Assembly (NCBI RefSeq): GCF_000003605.2
Contig: NW_003109081.1
Coordinates: 115,118-175,420 of the forward strand
DNA length: 60,303 bases
Reading direction: 5' to 3'
DNA from: Saccoglossus kowalevskii
Lineage: Eukaryota > Hemichordata > Enteropneusta > Harrimaniidae
Position numbers and translations under genes: made by a program. The notes beneath the pieces are model-generated. The model made no database searches, was not told the DNA's origin, and saw only the letters and a program-made list of their open reading frames with translations. Of the stretch, positions 49,501 to 60,303 are shown piece by piece. Every line of letters starts with the position of its first letter. The first letter of the stretch is position 1.

Positions 49501-49684
49501 TAATGTCTTGTCGGAGTACGACCTGACCGATGACAACTGGATGACTGGTCCAGTGACAATACCACAGAACATCGGCAATGCCCAATTGACGTCATCAGAA
49601 TGCGTTAGTACAGTTTCATATCTATTACAGGCATACGATACAACAAGTGTAAATGACAGTCTTTAATGTTTTTTAATATATATT
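46533..49684. other. Convergent intergenic region between GST C and GST D
   Basis: The 3' ends of C (+) and D (-) face each other here. Open frames of 115 and 124 codons (48450, 47272) have no recognisable domains, no homologous copy in the window and no splice context. I see no gene. Confidence 0.5.
47048..47053 (+). terminator. Candidate polyadenylation signal of GST C
   Basis: AATAAA about 515 bases after the stop codon. Confidence 0.4.
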
Positions 49685-49690
49685 TTTATT
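49685..49690 (-). terminator. Polyadenylation signal of GST D
   Basis: AATAAA on the minus strand, 76 bases past the stop codon at 49766. Confidence 0.55.
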
Positions 49691-49765
49691 CAAATCATAA
49701 AATATATCAATTCATGTTGTATTCCAAATTGAACACATAAGTGTACATATCTTATACAAATAGAT

Positions 49766-52700
49766 TTACATGTCAGTCTTTGGTCTTTTTTCAATCCATT
49801 CTGAAATTTTCGGCAAAGCGATTACTTTCTCGTACAGAGCTTTCAACTTTGGGAAAGCATCTACTGATGAGGGACCTGGCAAGGGACGTTGTACGTGGTT
49901 CACAAATACCAAGTCGGCCCATGTTAGCTGTAGAACAATTACAACGAAAACAATTAACACAATATCACAGATCCATTTATCATTGAATACTTTGGGATTT
50001 GTTTCAGTTGTAAGAAACACTGCGATTCAAAAAATCGTAAACTCGTCATGGTTTGCAATTGAATCAGTATGGTGCTATGTTATCCTCCATGATTTATTTC
50101 GGGTACATAAATTAGTCAATTTACGTAATCCAAGCTAACAGCATCTACGAAATATATTTTTAATTTTAGCTCATTATCTCACCTCGCTTCCAACAAAATA
50201 TCCATCACCTCCGTTGTTCTGGATAAGAAGTTTCTCCAGGGATGTATTGCATGCTGGTAATGTTTTACTGGTGAATTCCTTCTTCAATTCGTCCTAAAAT
50301 TAAACCATTCATTTCGGAAACATTTGACAGGGGTTAGGCAGATATTTGATTCAGATCATACAAAGTTGGAATTACACGAACTTCCATTATACGAATAAAC
50401 GCATTAAGAACATTATGTTTAACGATGCCGAGTGGAATATACAAACTACATTTCCATATTTTAGGATACAATACCCACTTTCTTAGTTTCGTCTTGTTCT
50501 TTGATTATCTTGACAAGGTGCGGCGAAAGATCTCCCATGGTATCCACTATCATATCAGCGCGGGCTTTCTCCATGTTATTTTTACCAGCAAGGCCTGTGT
50601 AGTGTAATAAAATAAGGTTATTACAGCGTACTGTCTGAGTGCATACTTTGAGGTATCTTCGTAATAACCTTATTATTATACATCTTTTCCTTCCAAGGAT
50701 ACATCATGGGAATGCAAAATTAATATATGTGTATATATAAGAATGCATACCAACCAATGTGATACTGTAAATTAAGAATGTATGTACACGTATTATAATA
50801 TAATAAGTCATTGTATGGTTAGTAATTCATTAAATTGCTTTCTTACCATGCTCGTTTGCAAGGTAGCGAGCTATAGCGTTGGACTGAGCAAGCATGACAC
50901 CATCCACCTCCAAACATGGCATCTGACCCAATGGAAATTCTGTGACAAAAAACATATACACACGTGTATGAATTCATATATTTAATTGTTTTTGTAAAAC
51001 AAAATTATTATTAAGATTTAGCAGATTGAAGATTTTATAACTCAATAACAACAAGTGTATTGTACCAGTAATTGGTACATTACTAAACAAATGCTCATGA
51101 ATTATAGGTAATGTAGTTAGTTTGTAATTCGGTTGTTATCGTGCAAATTAAAATGATTGCTGTTTTCAGTTGTTGGTTGCAGTGTACTGTAAGCACCGAG
51201 TGCAGAAGGGGTGGTCGCCCCCTCGAAAAAAAATATTGTGTCAGCAAAATTTGCCCCTCAAAATTCAGGAAATAGCGTTTAAAAAGGTCTAAATTTCAAA
51301 ATTGTTAAGGGGGAGCATGCTTTTCAGAGGGTCTAAATTCAAAATTGTTAAGGGGGAGAATGCCCCCGGACCCCCTAGTAAGGTAGCGCTTTCGACGCCA
51401 GGTTGGTGAGCAGATCTTGCCCCATGCAACATTTAGTGTCGCCGCCTCTGGTGTGCTAAGTCATCGTGATGAACTATACTGTCATAACTGGGAAATGCTA
51501 CGTTTGAATTGTGTTAAGTGATCTTTCTGAGTTCGAAAACGGTGGGGGGGGGGTTCCTCTGTGTAAATTATAGTATGTTCAGTTGAGGGCAGTGTGGTAT
51601 ATTTCAAGCTTGTATTATGTTTTCAAATTGGTTGGTTGTGTTTATTTGAAATGTCCGGTTTCGAGTAATAACATTTATTTACTGTCTGGCATGAAATTGA
51701 AATGGCTTGTTGAGCAGTTCACGAGCTAGAAACGGTCATGTTCATGGGTGGTGGCTGGAAGAGCATAGAACAATTGAATAGGCAGCGTGCATGCCAACTT
51801 GGTTGGAGACTAATTACACCATGACGATATTGAACATTACTCATTATATAGTGTCAATTATTTAAATAGGGATAACTGGTTCTATAAGTGAATTCATAAT
51901 AGAGCGGCAAGCACAATATGAGTATTCCAAGTTTTATAAGGCAGTTTGGTGTTTCTCCGTTTTTGGTTATTGTGTTTTAGCTCTAAAGTGTGTCTGCACA
52001 TATCCCTAAGTAATCTATGTAACAAATTCGCCCAGAATTTATAAAAAATCTACTTTTGAGATCTTGCTTTAATAGCCTGAAATGAGACAAATAAACAAAT
52101 TAGCTACTTAACATGCATATACATTGCCCCATATATATCTATATATCTGCATATAGTATATACATATATGATTTAATGACTGCAACATGCAGTAAATGCA
52201 TCACACAAACTTGCAAAACTTTGTTATGACATATAACGTACTACACAATGAAACAAACGTAATACATGATATAACGAATGCAAAACACGATATAAAACGC
52301 ACACCAAGATACAGTGATGTCTCAGATATTAATTGTTGAATTCCCATTCTAAAATGGTGCAGTCCTATTCAAGAAATAGAACATAGAGGGTTGTCACCAA
52401 CTCGAAAATAATTAGAATATTATTCAATTGCCAGTGAGACAGTTATTAGCCTATTTTTATGTAGATACCTAGAGTATCAAAATTAACAATTTAACAATGA
52501 TACGGGTAAAACACGTATCTTAATATGATGACACTAAGTAGCTGGGGAGTGCTGTCCAGTTCATGCGCTTTGTGTGGTGAATACCATGTTGTTCCCCTGT
52601 AAGACTCCATGTTGTTTGTCTACCAGTACTACTGACAGTGACTTGATGACGATGTGTTTTCAGAATAAAGACATTATATTTACCCCTTCAATGTAGGCAT

Positions 52701-53635
52701 GTGTGTATCACTTTACTATCCTATCTGATTCCATACTTTTCATATACGATGATTCGTTCGAAATTGTCTTGGTTCGTTTATATACGCACAACTGTTTGCA
52801 CCAATGTTTGTGCCTGATAAAAAAAACAAACTACAGACTGACTGCCACTCGAAATGAGACGTGTGAATTAATCATACACTCCCACCTCGATCGAAGTAAT
52901 AAAACAACACTGCCACCTTTAAAAGCGCCAGCAACTGCCTTGTTTGAAGAGAATTCGACAACACAACTATGACGAATGTGTAGTACGTGATTGATATCAG
53001 ATGATTTTTACCAAACAAGTTTCGACCTAACATCGAGTTGTATCATCATAATTTATAATTGGAATTACTAATACCATGGACGCACACAGCACACCAATAT
53101 AAGTCTAAGCTAATACAGAATAGTTTAATAAATACAATAACTGACCAGACATATAAACAGAATATCATTGTTGATAATAGTAAAATCTGGATTTTAATTT
53201 AAAAGCACATTCTGTATTGTGGCTATCGGCACTGGTTTTGGCAATTGCTTTCCTCTGCTCTGTTGTGGTGCACGAATTAATCAAACTGATAAATTGAATC
53301 GCCAATTTACAAATGACAGCATTTATCCATCTTGCAATATGTTGTGCAGTGAACTGTACCCTGGATTCGTGCTACATAATAGCATTAGTACTACATTATA
53401 TACGACCAGGTCAGGTTGTTGTAATCTCCCACTCTCCGACGCATAACATAAACCTGTAGTTTGCACAGCGTCTATGTTACGTTTATGTTCACTTACTTCC
53501 ACTTGCTTTTTCTGCAGGCCAATTTTCTCTCTTAATTCTCACATCTTCATAGTCTACACCAGCCGCAGCTAAAATGAGACGACTTGGTTCAGCCCGGGCA
53601 CGCAAGTTAAAGTAGTATAGCTTGTAACTTGGCAT
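49766..53635 (-). CDS. Sigma-class glutathione S-transferase D, complete, five exons
   Basis: Exons are 53635-53497, 50939-50847, 50594-50479, 50293-50183 and 49927-49766, phases 1, 1, 0, 0. The product is 206 residues because the last exon is one codon shorter than in A-C (162 against 165 bases). [16 protein letters not shown] keeps Tyr8 and Arg14 but has Ala where the others have Gly13. ENWP holds Trp39; [13 protein letters not shown] and [14 protein letters not shown] follow. The C-domain reads [16 protein letters not shown], then [12 protein letters not shown] and WADLVF, ending RPKTDM. The last exon has a distinct proline-rich loop (RPLPGPSS) shared with the fragment at 57574-57718, so D and E are sister genes. 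Intron 1 (50940-53496) carries a G-rich repeat at 51.2 kb. Confidence 0.95.
50618..50715 (+). repeat. Dispersed repeat R2, head fragment in GST D intron 2
   Basis: GTACTGTCTGAGTGCATACT, TTGAG.TAT, TCGTAATAACCTT and GGGAATGC match 6587-6655. The rest of the element is missing. Confidence 0.7.
51195..51460 (+). repeat. G-rich dispersed repeat R1, fullest copy
   Basis: It begins GGGGTGGTCGCCCCCTCGAA, runs through GTCAGCAAAATTTGCCCCTC and two in-tandem copies of GTCTAAAT..CAAAATTGTTAAGGGGGAG, then TGCCCCCGGACCCCCTAGTA, and ends GTGTCGCCGCCTCTGG. Compositionally it stands out from the AT-rich background. No coding potential was seen. Confidence 0.8.
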
Positions 53636-54215
53636 GGTTGCTACAGAAAGAACGTTCGATGTGTGCTCTCGTGAACCTGTGAACTTTACCCTGTTAATAG
53701 TTCTTATCAGGTCGATCGTCAGGTGACCACCACCTCTCATGTTGATTCATTGGCGTTGGCTATAATTCTGTTTCTGTATGTAAGTGTGTTTGTATTAATA
53801 ACCGTGTCCACACGTTTGCCAAGAAACGTGTTGGAGACCAGCTTTACAGTTAAACCGGCGTTGAAACACTTATGAACAAAATAAGCTGGCGCCATGCCGA
53901 TCTAGTTTAAGACGTCCTAAAACACAAATCCCAACTAGCGCCTCGTACTTACGGGAACGGTTTTAGCACGCGTGAACAATAACGCCGCCCTAAGGACACA
54001 CCCTCAACGTCAGCCTCGCTCTGGAGTTACATTCATTTTAAGTATTTTAAAGAAACATGGCGGCCGATAACAACGCCGGTTCTGTTTAGTCTTTATACAC
54101 ATGAACACTTGAAACCACTGATACCGATTGGTTACCAAGTTAGTCAAGCCAGCCAAGGACCAATTATTTCGCCGAAGCCTCAACAGTAACCCTTGGCAGA
54201 TTTCACCACGATTTT
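53636..54215. other. Intergenic region upstream of GST D
   Basis: Divergent promoter side of GST D; richer in CpG than the surroundings (53830-54080). No gene recognised. Confidence 0.4.
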
Positions 54216-54420
54216 GTGTGTGGCGCACGCCCTCAAGCGATTAAAAGATTCAATTGGGCTCATTTGCATTACCCGATCAGAACTCACGATAGAAACTACA
54301 AATACAAGAAAGCGCTTAGTGCTATATCTGAGGGAAATAATGTATTTATTGCAACGAAGACCGGCTCGGGCAAGTCTATATGTTATCTGTTTCGACAGTT
54401 TACTAAAACACGATTTGCAC
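54216..54420 (+). pseudogene. Helicase ATP-binding fragment (RecQ/DEAD-like)
   Basis: The frame reads KKALSAISEGNNVFIATKT then GSGKSICYLF, a Walker A motif in the setting typical of the first RecA-like domain of superfamily 2 DNA helicases (a nucleotide-binding loop following a Q/motif-0 region). Only about 50 residues look homologous. No DEAH/DExx box or later motifs follow before the frame ends at 54572. It is therefore a fragment, perhaps a captured exon or part of a transposable element. Confidence 0.6.
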
Positions 54421-55099
54421 AAATATTTAGACATTCCATCGTTTTCATTCATTCGACTACAAGCAATTTTCACGTTGGAATAAACAAACATGGAAATGTG
54501 TTCTTGACCGGCGGTGAATCAGCGCAAAGCCCAAACGCCGCCATTGTTTTAATATGTGATGGTTCACATTGATACAGCCATGCTGATTGGTGTAATGAAA
54601 TACCGCTTTTCCTATTACGATCACGCACGGGTTCGAGGGTCGGTTATCAATGCCCGGCTTTAGCGAAACCATGTGATTCCGAGGATGGTCAATCCGGCTC
54701 TGTGACACACGTGTGAATATTGTATACGTTACTTGAATGAGTTCCTTAATCCAATTTAACAAATCAAACGAGTATAACTTGTTACGCCAGTTACGTGATA
54801 CAAAAACAGTTAAATGGCATTTGAGAGGGGGTGTAAAACCAGACCTGACCAGACATGGCACGATAGGAGATAACCACTTATGTCAGTGATCATAAACAAC
54901 GGCGGACGGCTTTCGGCCACCATATACGAGTATACTAGCAGACTACGAATCGACAGAAACCAGTGCGGGAAGAATTGTATGCGTTTCATTGGCCGGACAG
55001 GATAAAATTGAACAGACGGAATGAATCAGTACAACGTAACGGAAGGGTTACATGGGATGCTGTATTTATATTCAGAACAATGACGACTTTACCAATATA

Positions 55100-55860
55100 G
55101 CCGCCAATAGACAGAGGCGGCGGCACGAAAATTTGCATGGGGAGGGGGGTCTGCTCACCATCCATCCCTCCGAAGGCGCGACCTTACTAGGGAGGTCCGG
55201 GGGAAATGTCATGAATTAGTTTTCGCGTAGCTGTGAATGGCTATGTTATGTCTGTCATCGTTTAGGCTCATGCGAGGTCCTGGACGGAACTTAACTCAGT
55301 GATTTGGAACTAATTACGATATAACCGTTGCCACCCGGACCGCTGTTTCTGATAATTGGGTATTCGCAGTTAGTAATATAGTGAACGATTAATCAAAAGA
55401 TATGACGTATCCAGTATTTGGTGTGATTGGCTGTATGATTGAAGGCCACGCCATAGAGTCTTTAAACTTCTTTGTAATTGGTTAAGATTTTGAAAGTGAA
55501 TAAAAGAGTTTTAGTTGGCCTTGGCGAGAACACCACGAGAGACACAGTCTTGGACCAGCCTTGCGATAGTCTTATAGAGTACTCGACTAACCGACTAAAG
55601 TCGATACGTATTTCGTTGTGTTCGTCTATTTGACTGTAAAGCTTAAGTGACTTTTCGGTCCGGTACCTCAAGCAGACAAAATATAGAGACAGACGACAGA
55701 CGATATTCTCCCTTGACACGTGCTGGAGAACGTACCCCGAGCCCAGAGAAAACTTCCCCCGTGATAGAAATTTGAAATCTAGACCCTCTGAAACGCCACT
55801 CCTGCATTTTGAGGGGGCAAATGTTGCTGACATACATAACATCCCCTAACCCAGGTGCCG
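55100..55860 (-). repeat. G-rich dispersed repeat R1, split by an inserted element
   Basis: On the minus strand the left half (55860 to about 55762: GTCAGCAACATTTGCCCCCT, AAAATGCAGGAGTGGCGTTT, CAGAGGGTCTAGATTTCAAA) and the right half (about 55215 to 55100: CCCCCGGACCTCCCTAGTAA, GGTGAGCAGA, GCCGCCGCCTCTGTC) together rebuild the order of the copy at 51195-51460. Between them lies the unrelated element found also at 2385-2985. Confidence 0.8.
55225..55762 (-). mobile_element. Dispersed element, copy 2, nested in a G-rich repeat
   Basis: Reverse-complement partner of 2385-2985. It sits inside repeat R1 at the position where the intact copy reads GGGGGAGAATGCCCCC. The 126- and 92-codon minus frames across it are not conserved in copy 1, so it is non-coding. 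Confidence 0.78.
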
Positions 55861-57573
55861 CCACAACTGCTACAAACACCGCAATGCAGTGATGACATTC
55901 ATCGCGAAACACTTCGAACAAAGAAACTGTTCAGCATTTTAATTCGAAACCAATGCTTACTCGTGAAGGCGGTCGGCGAATTACCAATGAGTTGTAGCAC
56001 ACATTGTTCAACATTTAGGAGTTCACTCAGATAGTACTCTTACTACGTACAGTGTTACAATTCATTATCAAGTGCCACATGTTAATACGTTAACCATTGA
56101 ATCAATTATGTATATAAAATTGAATATACCCTGAACAAAGGTTTTGAACCAAAACATTGTAAAGGTTTTAAATGACAAAGTTCACTTTATTAATTATTCA
56201 CTATCTTATTCCATAGTCTCATATATGGTTAGCTCAGAGTTGTTCGTTCTGAGTTTTTCGTTTTTGAATAAATTATAGAAGGGTTGAGCTTATCCAATGT
56301 GTGCGTGTTCCATTAGTTTTGTAAATTGTTGTATATACTTACATAACAATCATTGTATCGCAATGTTTTGCTTGTCAAAACGTGATAACATGTTTGGCAT
56401 CATTTTTGAATTAACAGATTCAGGTTTTTACCGAATTAGATATATTATAAGTTGTCATCACCACATTTGGTAATTTTGATCTATTTGCTAAGTTCAAATT
56501 TATTGCACTATTCAGACTTAGTAAGAAAACAAAAACCTGATATAATCATCTCTGTAATACAGAGCGAGTGTTGACCTTTTGAAATTAGATATACACAGAA
56601 ACAGGGATGGTAAACATTAAACAGTATAATTTTTGTCACGTATTTTATTGTTTGCCTATTATTGTTAAATGTTAGTTACTAGTTACATAATTTGAATTCT
56701 GTAATATTGTTATCCATATATTAAAATTTAACTATTCTATCTAATTCAGTGTTACATGCGATTCTGGCCACAAATGAGAATAGGTTCTAAATAACGCAAG
56801 AAAAAGTTGAGTGCGCGGTGAACTTTTGAACGTCGCGATATTCTGCTTGAAGTTATTTAAGTTTGTGGTATCAATGAATAACTGTGCATGTAGAAAGTGA
56901 CATTCTAATGTGCGTTGTGTGCATTTAATACACAGGTACATGACACACTGGTGAATGCTAACCATATTGTGTACAATCAACCTCTCATCAAGCTCTACTG
57001 AAATTATGTGAAGCTTCACTCGCAGATATTAACAGGAACATAACCTAGGTAAAATCAAGTTGAACTAAACACTTCTTAAAATCATTTAAATGAAAACATG
57101 GCAAAGAAACACTGAACCACAGGGTGGCATCCGAATTAATAAGCAGAATTTTTCTAATCACGCAAATATTTTAACAACTGCTTGTTATCAATGGATTTGG
57201 CACCGTATTGAAAATGTGAGCGAAGATGGAATCTTAGAAATTGAAATTTCTCACGATGCCCACCACCAATACAAATGAAGGACACAACCTCAAACTAGGT
57301 ATGATTGTCAGGTCAACATCATACATGTTTCAATAATTATGCAGCAATTGGTGTGCGCATCTCGTACAAACGGAAGTTCTTAACAATGTTTAGTTTCGTT
57401 TCGTTGGCCTGTTCGATTTCGTCTGTGTCAGGGGTAACCCCTCAAAACTCGTACGACATATATAACAAGTGCACATCAGTTTTTAATTACCGAGCTGCAC
57501 ATAGTTGAATTCAAATGTGCATTTTTTAATGTTATATTACACACGTAAGTGAACGTATTTTTTGCATATACAT
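55861..57573. other. Intergenic, no feature recognised
   Basis: AT-rich DNA between the nested repeats and the GST fragment E. The 92-codon frame at 56741-57019 has no recognisable content. Confidence 0.5.
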
Positions 57574-57718
57574 TTACAGGTCAGTTTTTGGTCGTTTTTC
57601 AAACCATTCTGCAATTTTCGGCAAAGCAATTACTTTCTCATACAGTGCTTTCAATTTCGGGAAAGTATCTACTGATGATGGGCCCGGGAAAGGACGTTGT
57701 ACGTGGTTCACAAATATC
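57574..57718 (-). pseudogene. Truncated last exon of a fifth GST (fragment E)
   Basis: On the minus strand this encodes the final 47 residues or so of a sigma GST, very similar to D ([30 protein letters not shown]) and ending in RPKTDL and TAA. Homology to D stops sharply at 57718 (GTTCACAAATATC), about 17 bases short of the expected acceptor, and is followed by unrelated sequence. No other exons lie upstream to the window edge, so it is a truncated duplicate, not a gene. Confidence 0.88.
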
Positions 57719-59679
57719 AGAATTAAAGATATTATCTATCAAAATTTGAATCCAAATCACACCAAACAGTACTCAATCACAAAAACACTTTACACTAAAT
57801 TTTACAAGTTGATTAAATATGTAATTTGTTTATAGAAATGTTGCTAATATATTAATCGACATGAGTAATGACTTGATTGAAGTAGATAGAGGTGATAATG
57901 CAAGTCACATAAAAAGAGTTCTATCACACAGAATTGAATTGGTGCAGATGCTGCAAAATATATTCATACATTTCGTTGTAAAGACTATGTTATAGAAGTG
58001 ACAATGCATTGGAAATATAGTCTTACCCCAGTCTTCTCAGAACAGATAAATTAAAACAATTAACGAGCTTAGTCTAACTATGCGCCTACACTTCTGAATA
58101 ATAATATGGCGTACACAATGAAATCAGGGGAAATGTCCAGGGGAGCTACATGACTTGACTGGTTGAAATAATCGCAAAGTTTTCATAAATTAGTATTCAT
58201 GAGCAATAAATCAGTTAAATTGTGCCAAAATTCATTCTGATAGCCATCATAGTAATTCTAATTTGACTGATTCTATCGCTGCGATATTGTTTTTTAAGAC
58301 ACCTTTTTGATCGGAGTCCAGCAAACTTTCGAAGTAATCAGAGGTTTATTTATTAGCGTGATCATAGAAGGTTACGAAATTCATGGAGGACGTTGATATT
58401 TCACTATAGTACCATTGCTTGAAATGGAGCAATTTTTGAAAGCAATAAAATCACGCGTAGAACTTACTACAACAAAAAACTGGTCAAACTAGTTGTCAGT
58501 TGATTTTTTTTTTGCAATAGACATAATTTTAGAACCCGAATATTTCTATGTGATGTTTCTATATATTGTTGAGAATTATTCTGTAAAGAAATCGATGAAA
58601 TTATTTTATCTGTTTGTAAACGGGACATTGTTACTTCTACGATGGTCTACGAACGACTGACTTCGAAACGTTCCATCCAGTACGAACGGCGCCCTCTCAT
58701 GCCAATCCCCCTGGAAATATCCATATACATGTGACCCATTGTTCTGGTCGTTGGATATTTTGTGGGGTAAATCTACACATGTCTCTTTGCGTGTATGTTA
58801 ATTGTAAACCGTCCACACTTGTATTCATGCGCAAAGTGTAATTTTTACAGTTGCATTCATATGTTATAAATGTAATTGCTTCAGATAACTGTGGCATGTA
58901 TTGTAATTGTAATTGTAAATCAGACCCTGCACCTCAGCTAGCACTTAGCTGTTGAAACTTCTGGAGCTGATGAGGAGCTAGATCTTTTTCACAAATATTG
59001 AAAATATTGGTCAGGGGCTGAACCCACAAAATCAACCACGACTGAGATATTGGATTTCTGATGGAGGTTTCATGGTGAAAATGGGTATTAAAAAGGTCAT
59101 GTCAATATCAAATGATATGTATTGAATTTGTCTCTATGTAGATTTACATACGTACAATGCTTTGCACTATGCTTTGTCTGAGACACACACACACACACAA
59201 ATGCGAGTTTGCATATATATAAACACGACGTTTTATCCATAGTTTTGTAAATACATTCGGACTGACACCAATCAAGATAATGACGAAGCTTTGATTAGGT
59301 TTATCTTTTAGTTCTATGAAGCAACAACTGAACTGAACAATGGTATGGTTTACTATATTTGGAAAGTTTATTTTTCTATTTTACTTATTTTGGATACATA
59401 TGAAAATAAAAAAAGAACTTCCAGGTGCAAACGTATGTTGATAATGAAAAGCCTTCACTTTGAATTGTGACCTGACCTGTGTCAAGACATTTTTATATTT
59501 TCGTAAGCAACGTTTAGTATTTGTATATAAGAATTGTGTAAGATTTCAAGGACAAGTGTAGTAATGCCGACTACAGTTAATACCAAAATAAAAACATTGT
59601 AAAATAATCTATAGTCGGACTATTTGCGTTACATGAAGGTCAGGAAACACATGACCTTCAAATTCCTGTAGCATGCATC
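57719..59679. other. Intergenic, no gene recognised
   Basis: AT-rich sequence with a short (AC)n near 59183-59200. No open frame with recognisable content. Confidence 0.5.
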
Positions 59680-59684
59680 AAATG

Positions 59685-60303
59685 TCAGGAACATCACACC
59701 TATTATTATTTACATTGTTAAATTATTTACATGTATAATTAACCAAAGAATAACATCATACCTAGGAAAAAATAATTATATTTCTAAAAAGCAATTTGGA
59801 TTTAGGAGAGATTGTCGCACATCAGACAACCTCTTCATTTTAAAAACAATAATTAATAAGTACCTATATCATAACAAAAATCTAAATGATCTTACAGGAA
59901 ATAAGAACAAACAAAACCCTAAAAGACTATATGCTTGTTTGGTAGACCTTAAGAAGGCATTTGATAGTGTGTGGCATGAAGGAATGTTTTTAAAATTATT
60001 AAAATCTGGCATAACAGGCAATATTTATAACATTATAAAAGACATGTACAGTAAAGTAAACTATAAAGTCAAGGTTAATGATGGATTAACAACTGAATTC
60101 ACATCACATACCGGGGTGTAACTTAAGTCCAACTCTTTTCAATTTGTTTATTAATGACCTACCAGGAATTTTTGATACTGCAACATGTAATCTACCCACA
60201 CTGGGAAACAGTAAAGTTGGATGCCTCCTCTTTGCGGACGACATTATCGAAACAAAACATGGATTAAACATGTATACAAAACACTGGAAGCTGACTGTTA
60301 AAT
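59685..60303 (+). pseudogene. Non-LTR retrotransposon (LINE) reverse transcriptase fragment
   Basis: One frame gives KLFTCIINQRITSYLGKNN, KKQFGFRRDCRTSDNLF and CLVDLKKAFDSVWHEGMFLK up to TAA at 60119. The next part, GCNLSPTLFNLFINDLPGIF followed by LLFADDI, is in another frame, so a small deletion before 60121 has broken it. The order (fingers, GFR, AFDSV with the first catalytic Asp, SPTLFNLFINDL, FADD with the catalytic Asp pair) is that of LINE reverse transcriptases of the jockey/CR1/RTE type. The element runs past the right edge. It normally copies element RNA at a nicked target site; this copy is inactive. Confidence 0.9.

Noticed and set aside
55462-55842. 126-codon minus frame
   Set aside because: It spans the boundary between a G-rich repeat and an inserted element and is not open in the other copies.

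Overview
The window is eukaryotic, animal DNA. It is AT-rich, its genes are interrupted by canonical GT..AG introns, and microsatellites, minisatellites, dispersed repeats and a LINE fragment fill much of the rest. The gene families (sigma-class glutathione S-transferases resembling haematopoietic prostaglandin D synthase and S-crystallin, plus a Golgi-type sulfotransferase) and the repeat style suggest a marine invertebrate. A mollusc or another lophotrochozoan is my guess, but the sequence alone cannot fix the species.

The left third (about 1-24.4 kb) is a large, imperfect inverted duplication. The left arm (1 to about 9.72 kb) carries the 3' end of a GST gene (+) and a sulfotransferase gene (+). 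The right arm (about 13.05 kb to at least 22.0 kb) carries the same two genes on the minus strand, ending in a complete GST gene (A). A 3.3-kb spacer holds a decayed third sulfotransferase piece. The arms differ by insertions specific to one arm. One is a 729-bp MITE with TAA target duplications in the right arm, whose empty site is visible in the left arm. A partial third copy of the sulfotransferase 5' region lies at 24.8-27.2 kb, directly upstream of GST A.

The rest (32.3-57.7 kb) is a cluster of sigma GST genes: B (+), C (+), D (-) and a truncated fragment E (-). B, C and D share five exons with the same intron phases (1, 1, 0, 0). A has four exons because its exons 2 and 3 are joined. 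All four complete genes encode 206-207 residues and keep Tyr8, Trp39 and the Gln-Ser glutathione contact.

Other content: a 129-bp tandem repeat open on both strands, a 20-bp minisatellite at 30.3 kb, at least four dispersed repeat families (one element inserted inside another at 55.1-55.9 kb), a RecQ/DEAD-like helicase fragment at 54.2 kb, and a frameshifted LINE reverse transcriptase at the right edge. The GSTs are expected to be soluble glutathione-dependent enzymes, and the sulfotransferases single-pass Golgi enzymes using PAPS. Their linkage looks like co-duplication of neighbours, not a pathway. I found no RNA gene, CRISPR array or bacterial-type operon.
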